Below are positions 8,234 through 17,010 of a DNA stretch of 64,000 nt, piece by piece. Each line of letters opens with the position of its first letter. Position 1 is the first letter of the stretch. The notes under the pieces are model-generated. The model was not told where the DNA came from. It made no database searches and saw only the letters and a list, made by a program, of their open reading frames with translations. The translations under genes and the position numbers were made by a program. This stretch comes from Streptomyces alboniger. Its GTDB lineage: Bacteria; Actinomycetota; Actinomycetes; Streptomycetales; Streptomycetaceae. Location: contig NZ_CP023695.1 in NCBI RefSeq assembly GCF_008704395.1, forward strand, positions 6,634,001 through 6,698,000, in the 5' to 3' direction.

Positions 8234-8866
8234 ATGTCACCTCGCCGAAGCTACGACCAGTACTGCGCGGCGGCCCGGGCTCTGGACGCCGTCGGCGACC
8301 GCTGGACCCTCTTGGTCGTCAGGGAGCTGCTGGTCGGCCCCCGCCGCTACACCGACCTGCACGCCGACCTGCCGGGCGTCAGCACGGACGTGCTGGCCTC
8401 GCGCCTGAAGGACATGGAGCAGCAGGGCCTCACCACCCGCCGCCGACTGCCCCCGCCCGCGGCGGCGTACGTTTACGAACTGACCCTCAAGGGACGTCAG
8501 TTGCTGCCGGTCCTGGAAGCCCTGGCCGCCTGGGGCGTGCACGGCCTGGAAGAACGCAGGCCCACGGACGCGGTGCGGGCGCACTGGTTCGCGCTCCCGA
8601 TGCTGCGCACCCTGGCGCGGATCGGCGCCGAGGGAACGGTGGAGGTCGGCCTCGGCGAGGGCCGCTTCCACGTGCGCCTCGGGGACGGCGCCGAGACGTA
8701 CGGAGACGGCCCCGCGCCGGACGCCCCGGAGGTGCGCCTCGCGCTGGACGCGCAGACGTGCGTGGCGGTGAGCAGGGGCGAGCTGACGGTGGGCGAGGGC
8801 GTGCGGGCGGGCCGGATCGAACTCTCGGGCGAGGGCACCCTGGCGAAGGCGCTGCTCGCCACCTGA
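8234..8866 (+). CDS. HxlR-family transcriptional regulator with SCP2-like C-terminal domain
   Basis: A 210-residue protein. Residues 5-100 are a winged helix of the HxlR class, with a CAAARALDAVGDRWTLLVVR start and the YTDLHADLPGVSTDVLASRL recognition region. Residues 115-210 resemble the sterol-carrier/SCP2-type domain often fused to this subfamily, suggesting a hydrophobic ligand. ATG 8234 lies seven bases after TAGACT with no Shine-Dalgarno, so the transcript is probably leaderless. Two inverted repeats just upstream fit autoregulation and control of the divergent aminotransferase. The subfamily has no disulfide-sensing cysteine requirement, and only one or two Cys are present here. Confidence 0.85.
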   Translation: MSPRRSYDQYCAAARALDAVGDRWTLLVVRELLVGPRRYTDLHADLPGVSTDVLASRLKDMEQQGLTTRRRLPPPAAAYVYELTLKGRQLLPVLEALAAWGVHGLEERRPTDAVRAHWFALPMLRTLARIGAEGTVEVGLGEGRFHVRLGDGAETYGDGPAPDAPEVRLALDAQTCVAVSRGELTVGEGVRAGRIELSGEGTLAKALLAT

Positions 8867-8979
8867 GCGGTCCCGGGCATCCGGCGGGCCGTCTCGTACG
8901 CATCACCCGATGACTCGGGGGCAGTGTTCCAGCACGGCCTGGTTGACAACTTCTGCTTGCTGATCAACAGTTGGTGATT

Positions 8980-9963
8980 GTGGATCTGGACCTGGCGCTG
9001 GTGCGATCGTTCGCGATCACCGCGGAAGAGCTGCACTTCCGGCGCGCGGCCGAGCGGCTCTTCATCACGCAGCAGGCGCTGTCCCAGCGGATCCGGCGCC
9101 TCGAACTGCTGCTGGGCGTCTCGCTCTTCGTCCGCGGCAACCGCAGCGTCGCGCTCACCGAGGAGGGGCAGCGGTTCCTCGCGCCGGCCCGCCGGGTCAT
9201 GGAGGCCGCCGACGCGGCCGTCCAGGCCGTCCAGCCCCGTGAGCGCCGCCCGCTGCGGGTCGACGTGGTCGACGGACGGCTCGCCCCGCTCCAACTGGTC
9301 CGCAAGCTCCTTGAGGAGGACCCCGAGCTGCCGCTGAACCTGAGCATGCGGCAGTCGCTCGCCGCCGCGCTGCCCGCGCTGGCCAGGGACGAGATCGACA
9401 CGGCGTTCGGCCGGGTCCATGACGTGCAGGGCTGGTCGGCGGAGTTCTCGCACCGCCTCGTGCGCCTCGAACCGCTGCGAGCGCTGGTGCCGCGCACCCA
9501 CCCGCTGGCCGGCCGCGACGAGGTGCGGATCGATGAGCTGCGGAGCTGCGGCATCTGGCAGCCGCGCAACGGAGTGGCGTCGGAGTGGGAGCACTATGTG
9601 CGCCGCCTGGCCGACTCCTTCGGTCTCTCGCTCGCCTTCTCGGGCGCGGCACTGAGCGATGAGCACTTCCTGGAACACCTGTGGAGCCACGGCGAGATGG
9701 CGTGCCTGGCCGGGGCGGACGTCTCCTACGCCTTCTCGCCGGACATCAGGAGCATCCCGCTCGTCGACCCCACGCCGGTCTACCCGTGGTCGATGGTGTG
9801 GCGTCGGCAGGCGGGCCATCCGCTCGTCGACCGGCTGGTCGGTCTGGCCAAGCGGTCGGCCGGAGACTGGCTGACCCACGTGCCCGGGGAGATCTGGCTG
9901 CCGGCGCCCGACCGGGCCCTGCTGCGCGGCGCGGGGGTCGACGTGGACGCCGTCCGGGGCTGA
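8980..9963 (+). CDS. LysR-family transcriptional regulator
   Basis: A protein of about 327 residues with the LysR helix-turn-helix at residues 1-60 (ELHFRRAAERLFITQQALSQ) and a periplasmic-binding-like effector domain from about residue 85. GTG 8980 gives the family-typical opening MDLDLALVRSF. TTG 8971 and GTG 8974 are alternatives, and none has a clear ribosome binding site. A TTGACA at 8943-8948 and the imperfect palindrome ATCAACAGTTGGTGAT just before the start could belong to its promoter and autoregulatory site. It stands 284 bases upstream of napH, the first puromycin gene, in the same direction. It is the only regulator next to the cluster, but control of puromycin genes is not shown. 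Confidence 0.85.
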   Translation: MDLDLALVRSFAITAEELHFRRAAERLFITQQALSQRIRRLELLLGVSLFVRGNRSVALTEEGQRFLAPARRVMEAADAAVQAVQPRERRPLRVDVVDGRLAPLQLVRKLLEEDPELPLNLSMRQSLAAALPALARDEIDTAFGRVHDVQGWSAEFSHRLVRLEPLRALVPRTHPLAGRDEVRIDELRSCGIWQPRNGVASEWEHYVRRLADSFGLSLAFSGAALSDEHFLEHLWSHGEMACLAGADVSYAFSPDIRSIPLVDPTPVYPWSMVWRRQAGHPLVDRLVGLAKRSAGDWLTHVPGEIWLPAPDRALLRGAGVDVDAVRG

Positions 9964-10247
9964 ACCGGCCATCATCAAGAGGCGCGACACGCGGCGCCTG
10001 GCGTGAACTTGATCGTTTGTGCGGCGCGCGGCGCGGGTATCCGAGGGCGCCGCCGTCCCGGTGCGAGGCCGGTAGTACGGGCCGTAAGTACGTTCCAAAA
10101 CGCCATCGGATCACTGTGTCAAGCCCCAGCTGAGACGTCCGGATTCCGGCGATACTCTTTACGGTTTTTTGGGGCGCAAGAATTGCCCGGGTAATGTGCT
10201 GGTCGTTGATGCGAACTCACAGAAGCACCACTGGATATGGGGGAAAC

Positions 10248-11705
10248 GTGCTTCACCGGATCCAGAGAAAAAGAGCGATGACCGCAGGCGCGGTCGGTGT
10301 GCTCTTTCTCGCGCAGCTTGTGATTAGTTCCTCTTCGGCTGCGGCGGGGGAATCCGAGGTCACCCCGCCGCCGCTCTCCCAGGATCGGATAGAAAAGCAT
10401 CTGACGCGGTTCGAGCGCATTGCGGACGCGCACGGCGGCGACCGTGCATCCGGCACGCAAGGATATGCGGAATCGGTCGACTACACCGAAAAGCTGCTCA
10501 AAAAAGCGGGATACTCGACGCAGCGCCAGCAATTCCCTTTCCGCTACACCAGGACGCTTGAGGAAAAGCTGGTGCTGCGGGACGGCAGCACACCCGGAGT
10601 CGTGGTCAGCGGCTACTCGCAGTCGACCCCCCGAGGCGGCCTGACAGCACGGCCGACGGCGGTCGGCGGGGACACCGAGCGGCGGCAGGGCTGCCGCGCC
10701 GGCGCGTACGACGGAGTGCCGGCTGGCGGGCGGATCGCGCTCGTCGACGCCGGGGGCTGCTCGATGGACGACAAGCAGCGGGTGGCCGCCGACGCCGGCG
10801 CGGCCGCCGTAATCGTCGCCAACACCGGCCCCGGCGAACTGCACACCTGGCTGGCCGACCCCGAGGCGGCCCGCATACCCATCGGCGGCGTCACCCAGGA
10901 GACGGGCCGCCTCCTCGCCGCCGAGGCACGGGCCGGACGCACCGTCCAGCTCACCCTGCGCTCGCTCACCGAACGCCGTACCACCGAGAACCTGATCGCC
11001 GTGAGCCCCCGCGGCAACCCCGAGCACACCGTGGTCTCCGGCGCCCACCTCGACTCCGTGCCGGAGGGGCCCGGCATCAACGACAACGGTGTCGCCGCCG
11101 CCGTACTGCTCGAAAGCGCCCTGGCGGCCGCCAAGGACCACGGCACCCGGGCCGAGGACAACCGGCTGGTGTTCGGCTTCTGGGGCGCGGAGGAGTTCGG
11201 CCTGCTCGGCTCGCAGCACTACGTCGACTCGTTGACCCAGGAGGAGCGTGAGCGCACCGGGCTGTACCTCAACCTGGAGATGATCGGCAGCCCCAACTAC
11301 GGTCTCTTCACGCTGGATTCCAAGGCCACCGACCCCGTCACAGGACAGCGCCCGGCCCCCGGCTCGGACGAGATCGAGCGCGAGCTGACCGACGCGTTCG
11401 CCGCCCAGGGCCGCACCTCCCTGCCGGGACCCGCCGACGGGCGCTCCGACTACGTGGCGTTCCTGGGCGCGGGCATCCCCACCGGCGGGCTCTACGGAGG
11501 CTCGTTCGAGGCCAAGACCCCCGAGCAGGCCGCTCTGTGGGGCGGCACCGCTGGCCGGCCGTACGACCCCTGCTACCACCTGACGTGCGACAGGACGGCG
11601 CAGTACAGCCGCGAGGCGGCGACGCTGCACGGGCAGGCGTTCCAGACGGTGCTCACCCACTACTCCCGGCACCGGCTGGGAGAGGCAGCCGCCCACCATG
11701 GCTGA
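10248..11705 (+). CDS. napH: N-acetylpuromycin N-acetylhydrolase (secreted M28 metallopeptidase)
   Basis: A 485-residue secreted enzyme that removes the acetyl group from N-acetylpuromycin outside the cell, releasing active antibiotic. The signal peptide covers about residues 1-35. A protease-associated (PA) domain lies near 130-235. The M28 zinc aminopeptidase domain follows, with probable ligands and catalytic residues His267, Asp279, Glu315, Glu344 and His444 (GAHLDS, INDNG, WGAEEFG, NLEMIG, CYHLTCD). GTG 10248 is preferred because GGGGGAAA precedes it; ATG 10278 is an alternative. It is the first gene of the plus-strand puromycin unit and overlaps pur7 by eight bases. Assignment rests on motif content and on the known S. 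alboniger cluster order. Confidence 0.93.
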   Translation: MLHRIQRKRAMTAGAVGVLFLAQLVISSSSAAAGESEVTPPPLSQDRIEKHLTRFERIADAHGGDRASGTQGYAESVDYTEKLLKKAGYSTQRQQFPFRYTRTLEEKLVLRDGSTPGVVVSGYSQSTPRGGLTARPTAVGGDTERRQGCRAGAYDGVPAGGRIALVDAGGCSMDDKQRVAADAGAAAVIVANTGPGELHTWLADPEAARIPIGGVTQETGRLLAAEARAGRTVQLTLRSLTERRTTENLIAVSPRGNPEHTVVSGAHLDSVPEGPGINDNGVAAAVLLESALAAAKDHGTRAEDNRLVFGFWGAEEFGLLGSQHYVDSLTQEERERTGLYLNLEMIGSPNYGLFTLDSKATDPVTGQRPAPGSDEIERELTDAFAAQGRTSLPGPADGRSDYVAFLGAGIPTGGLYGGSFEAKTPEQAALWGGTAGRPYDPCYHLTCDRTAQYSREAATLHGQAFQTVLTHYSRHRLGEAAAHHG

Positions 11706-12156
11706 CGGGACCGCGCCCAAGCTGGTGGTGGGTGCGCTCATCAGCGATCCGCTCGGCCGGATCTTCGTACAGCGCCGCTCGGCCGACCGGCGCCTGTTCC
11801 CCGCATGCTGGGACGTCGTGGGCGGCGCCGTGGAGGACGGCGAGACCCACCACGAGGCACTGGCCCGGGAGATCGCCGAGGAGACCGGCTGGCGGCTGCG
11901 CCGGGTGCTGGCCCGGGTGGTGCACGAGAGCTGGACGGCGGACGGCGTACGGCACCTCGAGTCGGACTACGTCGTCGAGGTGGACGGGGACCTGTCGTCA
12001 CCCACGCTCGAACGGGACAAGCACCCGGAGTTCGCGTGGGTGGGGCCGCAGGACATCTCCCTGCTCGACGAGAACGTCCGGCGCGGCGCCGGCACCTTCA
12101 TCAAGGACACGGTCGCCGCCGGACACGACTGGCTCGCCGGATCCACGCGCCGCTGA
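11698..12156 (+). CDS. pur7: NUDIX hydrolase acting on 3'-amino-3'-dATP
   Basis: A 152-residue NUDIX protein with a complete box GGAVEDGETHHEALAREIAE followed by ETGW (GX5EX7REUXEEXGU). In the puromycin pathway this enzyme hydrolyses the toxic chain-terminating analogue 3'-amino-3'-dATP to the monophosphate and pyrophosphate. It thereby both advances the pathway and protects RNA synthesis in the producer. It starts inside the last codons of napH (eight-base overlap), so translation is coupled. The substrate assignment comes from published work on the S. alboniger cluster; the sequence alone shows only the NUDIX fold. Confidence 0.93.
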   Translation: MADGTAPKLVVGALISDPLGRIFVQRRSADRRLFPACWDVVGGAVEDGETHHEALAREIAEETGWRLRRVLARVVHESWTADGVRHLESDYVVEVDGDLSSPTLERDKHPEFAWVGPQDISLLDENVRRGAGTFIKDTVAAGHDWLAGSTRR

Positions 12157-12240
12157 GCCCTCCCGGCCGTCCTCAATACTTCGTTCTTCGTCATCGTCAC
12201 CGTCATCGGCAGAGGCAATCACGCGAGGGGGAAGTTCCGC

Positions 12241-13257
12241 ATGTCCACTTATTCACAGAAGCGTGCGCAACCGCGGCTGCGGGCCCTGATGGTCGGATTC
12301 GCAGGCCACCAGGGAAAGGAGTACTTACCGGTCGTCCGGGAGTACGCAGACATCGTCGGGGGCGTCGATGTCGCCCCTGCGGCGGGGGCGCTCGCCGATG
12401 ACTGGGGATTTCCGCGGTTCACCGGGATCGGCGAGGCACTCAAGCGGGTCGACTTCGATGTCGCGATGGTCACCGTGCCGCACAGCGAACATTTCCCGCT
12501 GTGCAGAGAACTGCTGCTGCACGGCAAGCACATCGTCAAGGAAAAGCCGTTCGCCGTCACCGAGGAAGAGGCCCGGCAGCTGATAGAGCTGGCCGAAGGA
12601 GCGGACCGCAGCGTTTACACGCTCCTCCAGCGCAATTTCAACCCGGTCTTCCAGTTCGCGCGGAAGAACCTGGCCCGCATCGGCGATCCCTACTGGTTCT
12701 CGTACGACTACCACTTCAACCTGGCGCAGCCGACGAGCGGTTGGCGCGCCTCCCGCGAACAGGCCCTCGGCGGGGTGCTGCTCGACATGGGCTACCACCT
12801 CATCGACGTGCTCAGCGGAATGTTCCCCGAACCGAGCCGCGTGAACGCCGCCTTCGTCCACCACTACCAGGAGATGCGCGACCGGCACCTGGAGGACCTG
12901 GTCAGCCTGATGTGCAGCTACCCGTCGCCGACCCTGTCCGGCTCGCTGCGCATCTCCCGGCACAACCACGAGAAGTCCGAACGCCTCTGCGTCCTCGGCA
13001 CCGGGGGCGCGCTGAACGTGGAACCCCAGGGCGCCACCCTGCACTCCACCGGCGGCCGCCTCCTCGAACGCTTCACCCGCCCCGGACCCAAGACCGACGC
13101 GGTCCGCGCCATGATCGCCCACTACCTCGGACACCTGGACGACCGGGACGTACGTGAGGACCACTTCCGTCGGCAACTCACCACCGTGCGCGTGATCGAC
13201 GGGATCTACCGGGAGCGGTCACGGGAGCGGAACGAACTCGCCGATCGGTACAGCTGA
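12241..13257 (+). CDS. pur10: NAD-dependent ATP 3'-dehydrogenase (Gfo/Idh/MocA family)
   Basis: A 338-residue oxidoreductase proposed to start the pathway by oxidising the 3'-hydroxyl of ATP. The N-terminal Rossmann fold is at residues 12-125, with the conserved KEKPFAV motif. The C-terminal sheet domain carries the catalytic-type motif GGVLLDMGYHLIDVL. Codon 29 is TTA (12325-12327), the rare leucine codon read by the bldA tRNA, so expression may depend on development. It lies 84 bases after pur7, the largest plus-strand gap in the cluster after the pur5-pur3 gap. The preceding gap contains GAGGGGGAAG as ribosome binding site. Confidence 0.93.
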   Translation: MSTYSQKRAQPRLRALMVGFAGHQGKEYLPVVREYADIVGGVDVAPAAGALADDWGFPRFTGIGEALKRVDFDVAMVTVPHSEHFPLCRELLLHGKHIVKEKPFAVTEEEARQLIELAEGADRSVYTLLQRNFNPVFQFARKNLARIGDPYWFSYDYHFNLAQPTSGWRASREQALGGVLLDMGYHLIDVLSGMFPEPSRVNAAFVHHYQEMRDRHLEDLVSLMCSYPSPTLSGSLRISRHNHEKSERLCVLGTGGALNVEPQGATLHSTGGRLLERFTRPGPKTDAVRAMIAHYLGHLDDRDVREDHFRRQLTTVRVIDGIYRERSRERNELADRYS

Positions 13258-13289
13258 TCCTCACCGTCCCGAGGCACCTGGAGAGAAAC

Positions 13290-15608
13290 GTGACGTTAAG
13301 CATCACTCTGACGCGCACACCGGGGGAGTATCTCGCCGCGGCCCTGGACCGCCCCGCCACCGCACCCGCCGCCGTCCCTGTGCTCGACCCCACGGGCCGC
13401 CATGTGTGGCCCCGCCGGATCGCCGCACGCCTCGGCCTGCCGCTGACCACCGCCCACGACCCGGACCGGCCCGCCGGCCCCGCGGCCGCGGCCGGTGACG
13501 CCACCCGTGACGAAGACGTCCTCCTGGGCGCCGCCCTCACCGAGCTGCGCACCGGCCGGGAGGAGCATCTCGTCGTGGCCGTCGCCCACGGCGACGACCA
13601 CGCCTTCGCCCACCCGGCGGCCGTCTACGCCCTCGCCAAGCGCGCCCGGCTGCTGTCGGCGGCGAACGAGGACGACATCCACCGGACCGTACGGGACACC
13701 GCGCCCCGCTTCCTGACCCTCGTCGGACCCGCCCGGCTCCTCGACTTCGGCCTCGTCACACGGATACGGGCCCGCTTCCCCGCCCTCGACGTCGGCGTCC
13801 TGTACGCGCACAGCGCCGCCAAGCTCAGCGAGCTGGTCCTCAAGACGCTCGTCTACCCCGAGGCCCCCGCCACCGCTGACGTGCTGATCGCCCCGCTCCT
13901 CAAGGGCGACGAGCCCCTGCGCAACGGACAGCTGACCGTCTACCCGCAGGACGCCGTCGACGCCGCCACCTTCACACGGCCCGCCCCCCGGCCCGGCGTC
14001 GCCACCGCCGAACCGCGGGATCCGGCCGAACCGGCCCCGATGCACCGCCTGTTCAGCGTCATCACCCACGGCAGCGAGGACTACCTGCGGCTCACCTCGC
14101 AGGACATCCTGTGCGGCCTCACCCCCGACCCCGCCGAACAGGCCGCGGCACGGCGGGAGTCACGCACCCTGCCCGCCTGCATGCACGGCGGCGACTGCGT
14201 CTATCCCGACGCGCGGCGCTGGGACCCGGCCGGCATCCCCGCCCAGATCGTCTTCGCCAACGCCTGCCTCACCCTCAAACTCGGCACCCAGCTCTTCGGC
14301 AGCCACAACCGCTTCACCGTCGCCCAGCGCTTCCTCGACTCCTGGGCAGGCACCTACATAGCCAGCCCGCTGCTCAAGGACGGCACCCCCGGCGAGAACC
14401 TGCTCTTCCACTACCTGCTCGACGAGGGCGCCACCGTCGGCGGCGCGGTCCGCCAGGTCAACGACAGCCTGCGGCGCTGGGGCGTCGACGCACCCGAAGT
14501 GCTCGTCATCGGCGACCCGGAGGCCCGCTACGCCCCCGCCGCGGCACGGCCGGTGCCGGACGCGGTGACCTGCCAGGAGGAGCCGGGCCGCGCCGAGATC
14601 ACCTTCGAGGGGAGGCTGCCCGCCTTCACCCGCGTCCCTCTCAAGGACCCCGACCTGCGCGAGGCCCACCGCGGCGGACAACTGCGCCTCGTCCCCGCCA
14701 AGCCGTTCGGCGGCAAACTGCCCCTCTACGGCACGTTCGGCGAAACCGCCGACGGAGAACCGGCCGCGCTGGTCTTCGGGTTCCAGGAACGCCGGCTCTC
14801 CGGCACCGAGACCTCGCGCACCCTCACCGCCGCCCCACGGCAGCGGACCGCGGCCGACCGCATCGTGCGCGCCGTGGAGCGCTACGAGAACCTCGCCGCC
14901 CTCGACATCAAGCTCGACAAGACCCGGTCGGTGCTCACCGACACCGCCAACAGCCTGCCCGCCGTGGCCCGCAGGACCAAGGACCACATCGCGGACCTGA
15001 CCCAGTCGGAGCCGCTGCACCGCGCCACCGAGCGCATCCTTGCCAACTGCGCCCGCCTCGACCGGCACCTGCTCGACACCCTGCTGCGCCTCACCGAGAC
15101 CCGCGAGTACCACTTCGTGGAGGCGTACCGGCCCACGTACGCCGTCGAAGAGGTCCGCAGCCCGTACGGCGAGTGCCGGTACTGCGGCGAGGCCACCCAC
15201 CGCTACACCAGCGCCCATGTGCTGCGCCCGTGGCTGTGCCGCCTGCTGATCAGCTGCCCCGTGTGCGGCGCCACCCAGGACACCGAGGACGCCACGGTCG
15301 GCATCGCCATCGAAGGGGACGCCGTCCTCGCGCCCGACAGCACGACCTCGCTGCGGGCCCGGATCACCAACGACGGAGACCAGGAACTCGACCTGCTCCT
15401 CGGGGCCCGCATCACCCGCGGCAAACCGCACGGCTTCCGGTTCGCCCTGAGCCCGGACCGGCTGACCGTCCCCGCGGGCGGCACCGCCACCTCCCACCTG
15501 ACCATCACCACCGGCCGGCCGACGTCCCTGCACGCCATGCTGCTGCGCTTCTACGCCGTCGGCCTGGGGCGCATCGACTTCGCGGGCCGCGATCTGCGGT
15601 TCCGCTGA
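13290..15608 (+). CDS. pur6: Pur6, assigned to tyrosine-aminonucleoside ligation; caspase/CHAT-like layout
   Basis: A 772-residue protein whose place and size match Pur6, the product assigned in S. alboniger to joining tyrosine to the aminonucleoside. I see no aminoacyl-tRNA synthetase, ATP-grasp or adenylation motif. Residues about 255-410 instead follow the order of clan CD cysteine peptidases and CHAT domains. His260 lies in VITHGSEDYL and Cys326 in IVFANAC. A later Gly-rich strand follows, with a closing VLVIGDPEARY. Near the C-terminus, Cys629/Cys632 (CRYC) and Cys656/Cys659 (CPVC) form a probable zinc ribbon, followed by an immunoglobulin-like beta region. Codon 3 is TTA. The start is GTG with GGAGAG upstream. 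Gene identity is secure; the mechanism is not. Confidence 0.85.
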   Translation: MTLSITLTRTPGEYLAAALDRPATAPAAVPVLDPTGRHVWPRRIAARLGLPLTTAHDPDRPAGPAAAAGDATRDEDVLLGAALTELRTGREEHLVVAVAHGDDHAFAHPAAVYALAKRARLLSAANEDDIHRTVRDTAPRFLTLVGPARLLDFGLVTRIRARFPALDVGVLYAHSAAKLSELVLKTLVYPEAPATADVLIAPLLKGDEPLRNGQLTVYPQDAVDAATFTRPAPRPGVATAEPRDPAEPAPMHRLFSVITHGSEDYLRLTSQDILCGLTPDPAEQAAARRESRTLPACMHGGDCVYPDARRWDPAGIPAQIVFANACLTLKLGTQLFGSHNRFTVAQRFLDSWAGTYIASPLLKDGTPGENLLFHYLLDEGATVGGAVRQVNDSLRRWGVDAPEVLVIGDPEARYAPAAARPVPDAVTCQEEPGRAEITFEGRLPAFTRVPLKDPDLREAHRGGQLRLVPAKPFGGKLPLYGTFGETADGEPAALVFGFQERRLSGTETSRTLTAAPRQRTAADRIVRAVERYENLAALDIKLDKTRSVLTDTANSLPAVARRTKDHIADLTQSEPLHRATERILANCARLDRHLLDTLLRLTETREYHFVEAYRPTYAVEEVRSPYGECRYCGEATHRYTSAHVLRPWLCRLLISCPVCGATQDTEDATVGIAIEGDAVLAPDSTTSLRARITNDGDQELDLLLGARITRGKPHGFRFALSPDRLTVPAGGTATSHLTITTGRPTSLHAMLLRFYAVGLGRIDFAGRDLRFR

Positions 15609-15664
15609 CCGCCCACCGGCCCGGCACCCCGGAGCCACGCCACTCCCCACGCCAGGAAGGACCC

Positions 15665-16954
15665 ATGACCACCGCCGACAAGCTCGCCCTCCTCGGAGGC
15701 ACCCCGGCCATCGACCGGCCGCTTCCCCACGAGATCTGGCCGCCCCGCGCGGACGAGGCCGAACTGGCCGCACTCACCGAGCAGCGCAACACCGACATCT
15801 CCATCAAGGGCAACAGCGGCCCCATCGGCCAACTGGAAGCCGAATTCCTCGCCTTCCTCGACCACGGCGTCCGCTACGCCGTCACCTTCAACTCCGGCAC
15901 CAGCGCCCTGCTCGCCGCCTACTTCGCACTCGGCGTACGCGAGGGGGTCGAGGTGGCGGGGCCCGCGCTCACCTACCACGCCGCGCTCAGCCCCGTCTTC
16001 GCCCTGCGCGGCGACGTGGTCCTCGTCGACATCGACCCCGTCAGCCGCGGCCTCGACCCCAAGGCCCTGGAAGCGGCGATCACCGAGAACACCCGGGTCG
16101 TCACCGTCGTCCACCAGTGGGGGCACCCCTGCGACATGGACGCGATCCTGGGCGTCGCCGAGCGCTACGGACTGCGCGTCCTGGAGGACTGCTCCCACGC
16201 CCACGGCAGCCGCTACAAGGGAAAGCCGGTCGGCACCTTCGGCGACGCCGCGGTCTTCTCCCTCCAGGCCAACAAGGCCGTCTACGCGGGAGAGGGCGGC
16301 ATCCTCGTCACCGACGACGCGCTGGTGCAGGACCGCGCCACCCTCCTCGGCCACTACCGGGACCGCTCCCGGGACTCGGTCATCGACGAGGAGCTGCGCT
16401 CGCACTGGGTGACCGGCTTCGGCCTGAAGCTGCGGATGTCGCCGTTCAACGCGATCGTCGCCCGGCACTCGCTCGCCGCCTTCCCCGCCCGCAAGGAGGC
16501 CCGGCACCGCTGTCTGCGCCACTTCGGCGAGTTGCTTCGCGAGGTGGACTACCTGGAGCCCATCACGGTCCCCGACCACGTCGACATGGGCGCCTGGTAC
16601 GGCTACAAGCCCCTCTACCGGCCCGAGGCGCTGGGCGGCGTCCCGCGCTCCGTACTGATCGAGGCCCTGCGGGCCGAGGGCATGGAGGTCGGCGCGCCGT
16701 CCGGCCCCCGGCTGGCCACCCTGCCGCTGTACGCGCGGCCGGAGAACCCCCTCTTCCCCGGCACCCCCAAGCGCGCCAGCGCACCGGAGCCCGGCTCGCA
16801 AGCCGCCCATGTCGAGCAGCACGCCCTGTCCTTGCCCACCTTCACCGACTGGCCCGAGGACGTGGCGCTGATCGAGGCCTACGCCGAGGCCTTCCGCAAG
16901 ATCGGACGGCACCGGGAGGCGCTGGCCGCCCACGCCGCCGAGACCTCCCGGTGA
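15665..16954 (+). CDS. pur4: 3'-keto-3'-dATP aminotransferase (DegT/DnrJ/EryC1/StrS family)
   Basis: A 429-residue PLP enzyme of the sugar aminotransferase family. NSGTSALLAAYFALG near residues 79-93 binds cofactor phosphate. EDCSHAHGSRYKG holds the Asp that contacts the pyridine nitrogen. SLQANKAVYAGEGG contains the Schiff-base lysine. In puromycin synthesis it places the 3'-amino group on the ribose after Pur10 oxidation. ATG 15665 follows AGGAAGG at good spacing and lies 56 bases after pur6. The length is at the upper end for the family. Assignment is by family plus conserved cluster order. Confidence 0.93.
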   Translation: MTTADKLALLGGTPAIDRPLPHEIWPPRADEAELAALTEQRNTDISIKGNSGPIGQLEAEFLAFLDHGVRYAVTFNSGTSALLAAYFALGVREGVEVAGPALTYHAALSPVFALRGDVVLVDIDPVSRGLDPKALEAAITENTRVVTVVHQWGHPCDMDAILGVAERYGLRVLEDCSHAHGSRYKGKPVGTFGDAAVFSLQANKAVYAGEGGILVTDDALVQDRATLLGHYRDRSRDSVIDEELRSHWVTGFGLKLRMSPFNAIVARHSLAAFPARKEARHRCLRHFGELLREVDYLEPITVPDHVDMGAWYGYKPLYRPEALGGVPRSVLIEALRAEGMEVGAPSGPRLATLPLYARPENPLFPGTPKRASAPEPGSQAAHVEQHALSLPTFTDWPEDVALIEAYAEAFRKIGRHREALAAHAAETSR

Positions 16955-17010
16955 CCCCCGGCACCCCGACAGCTTCCACGATCCCGTCACCCTCACAGGA
17001 AAGGTCAACC

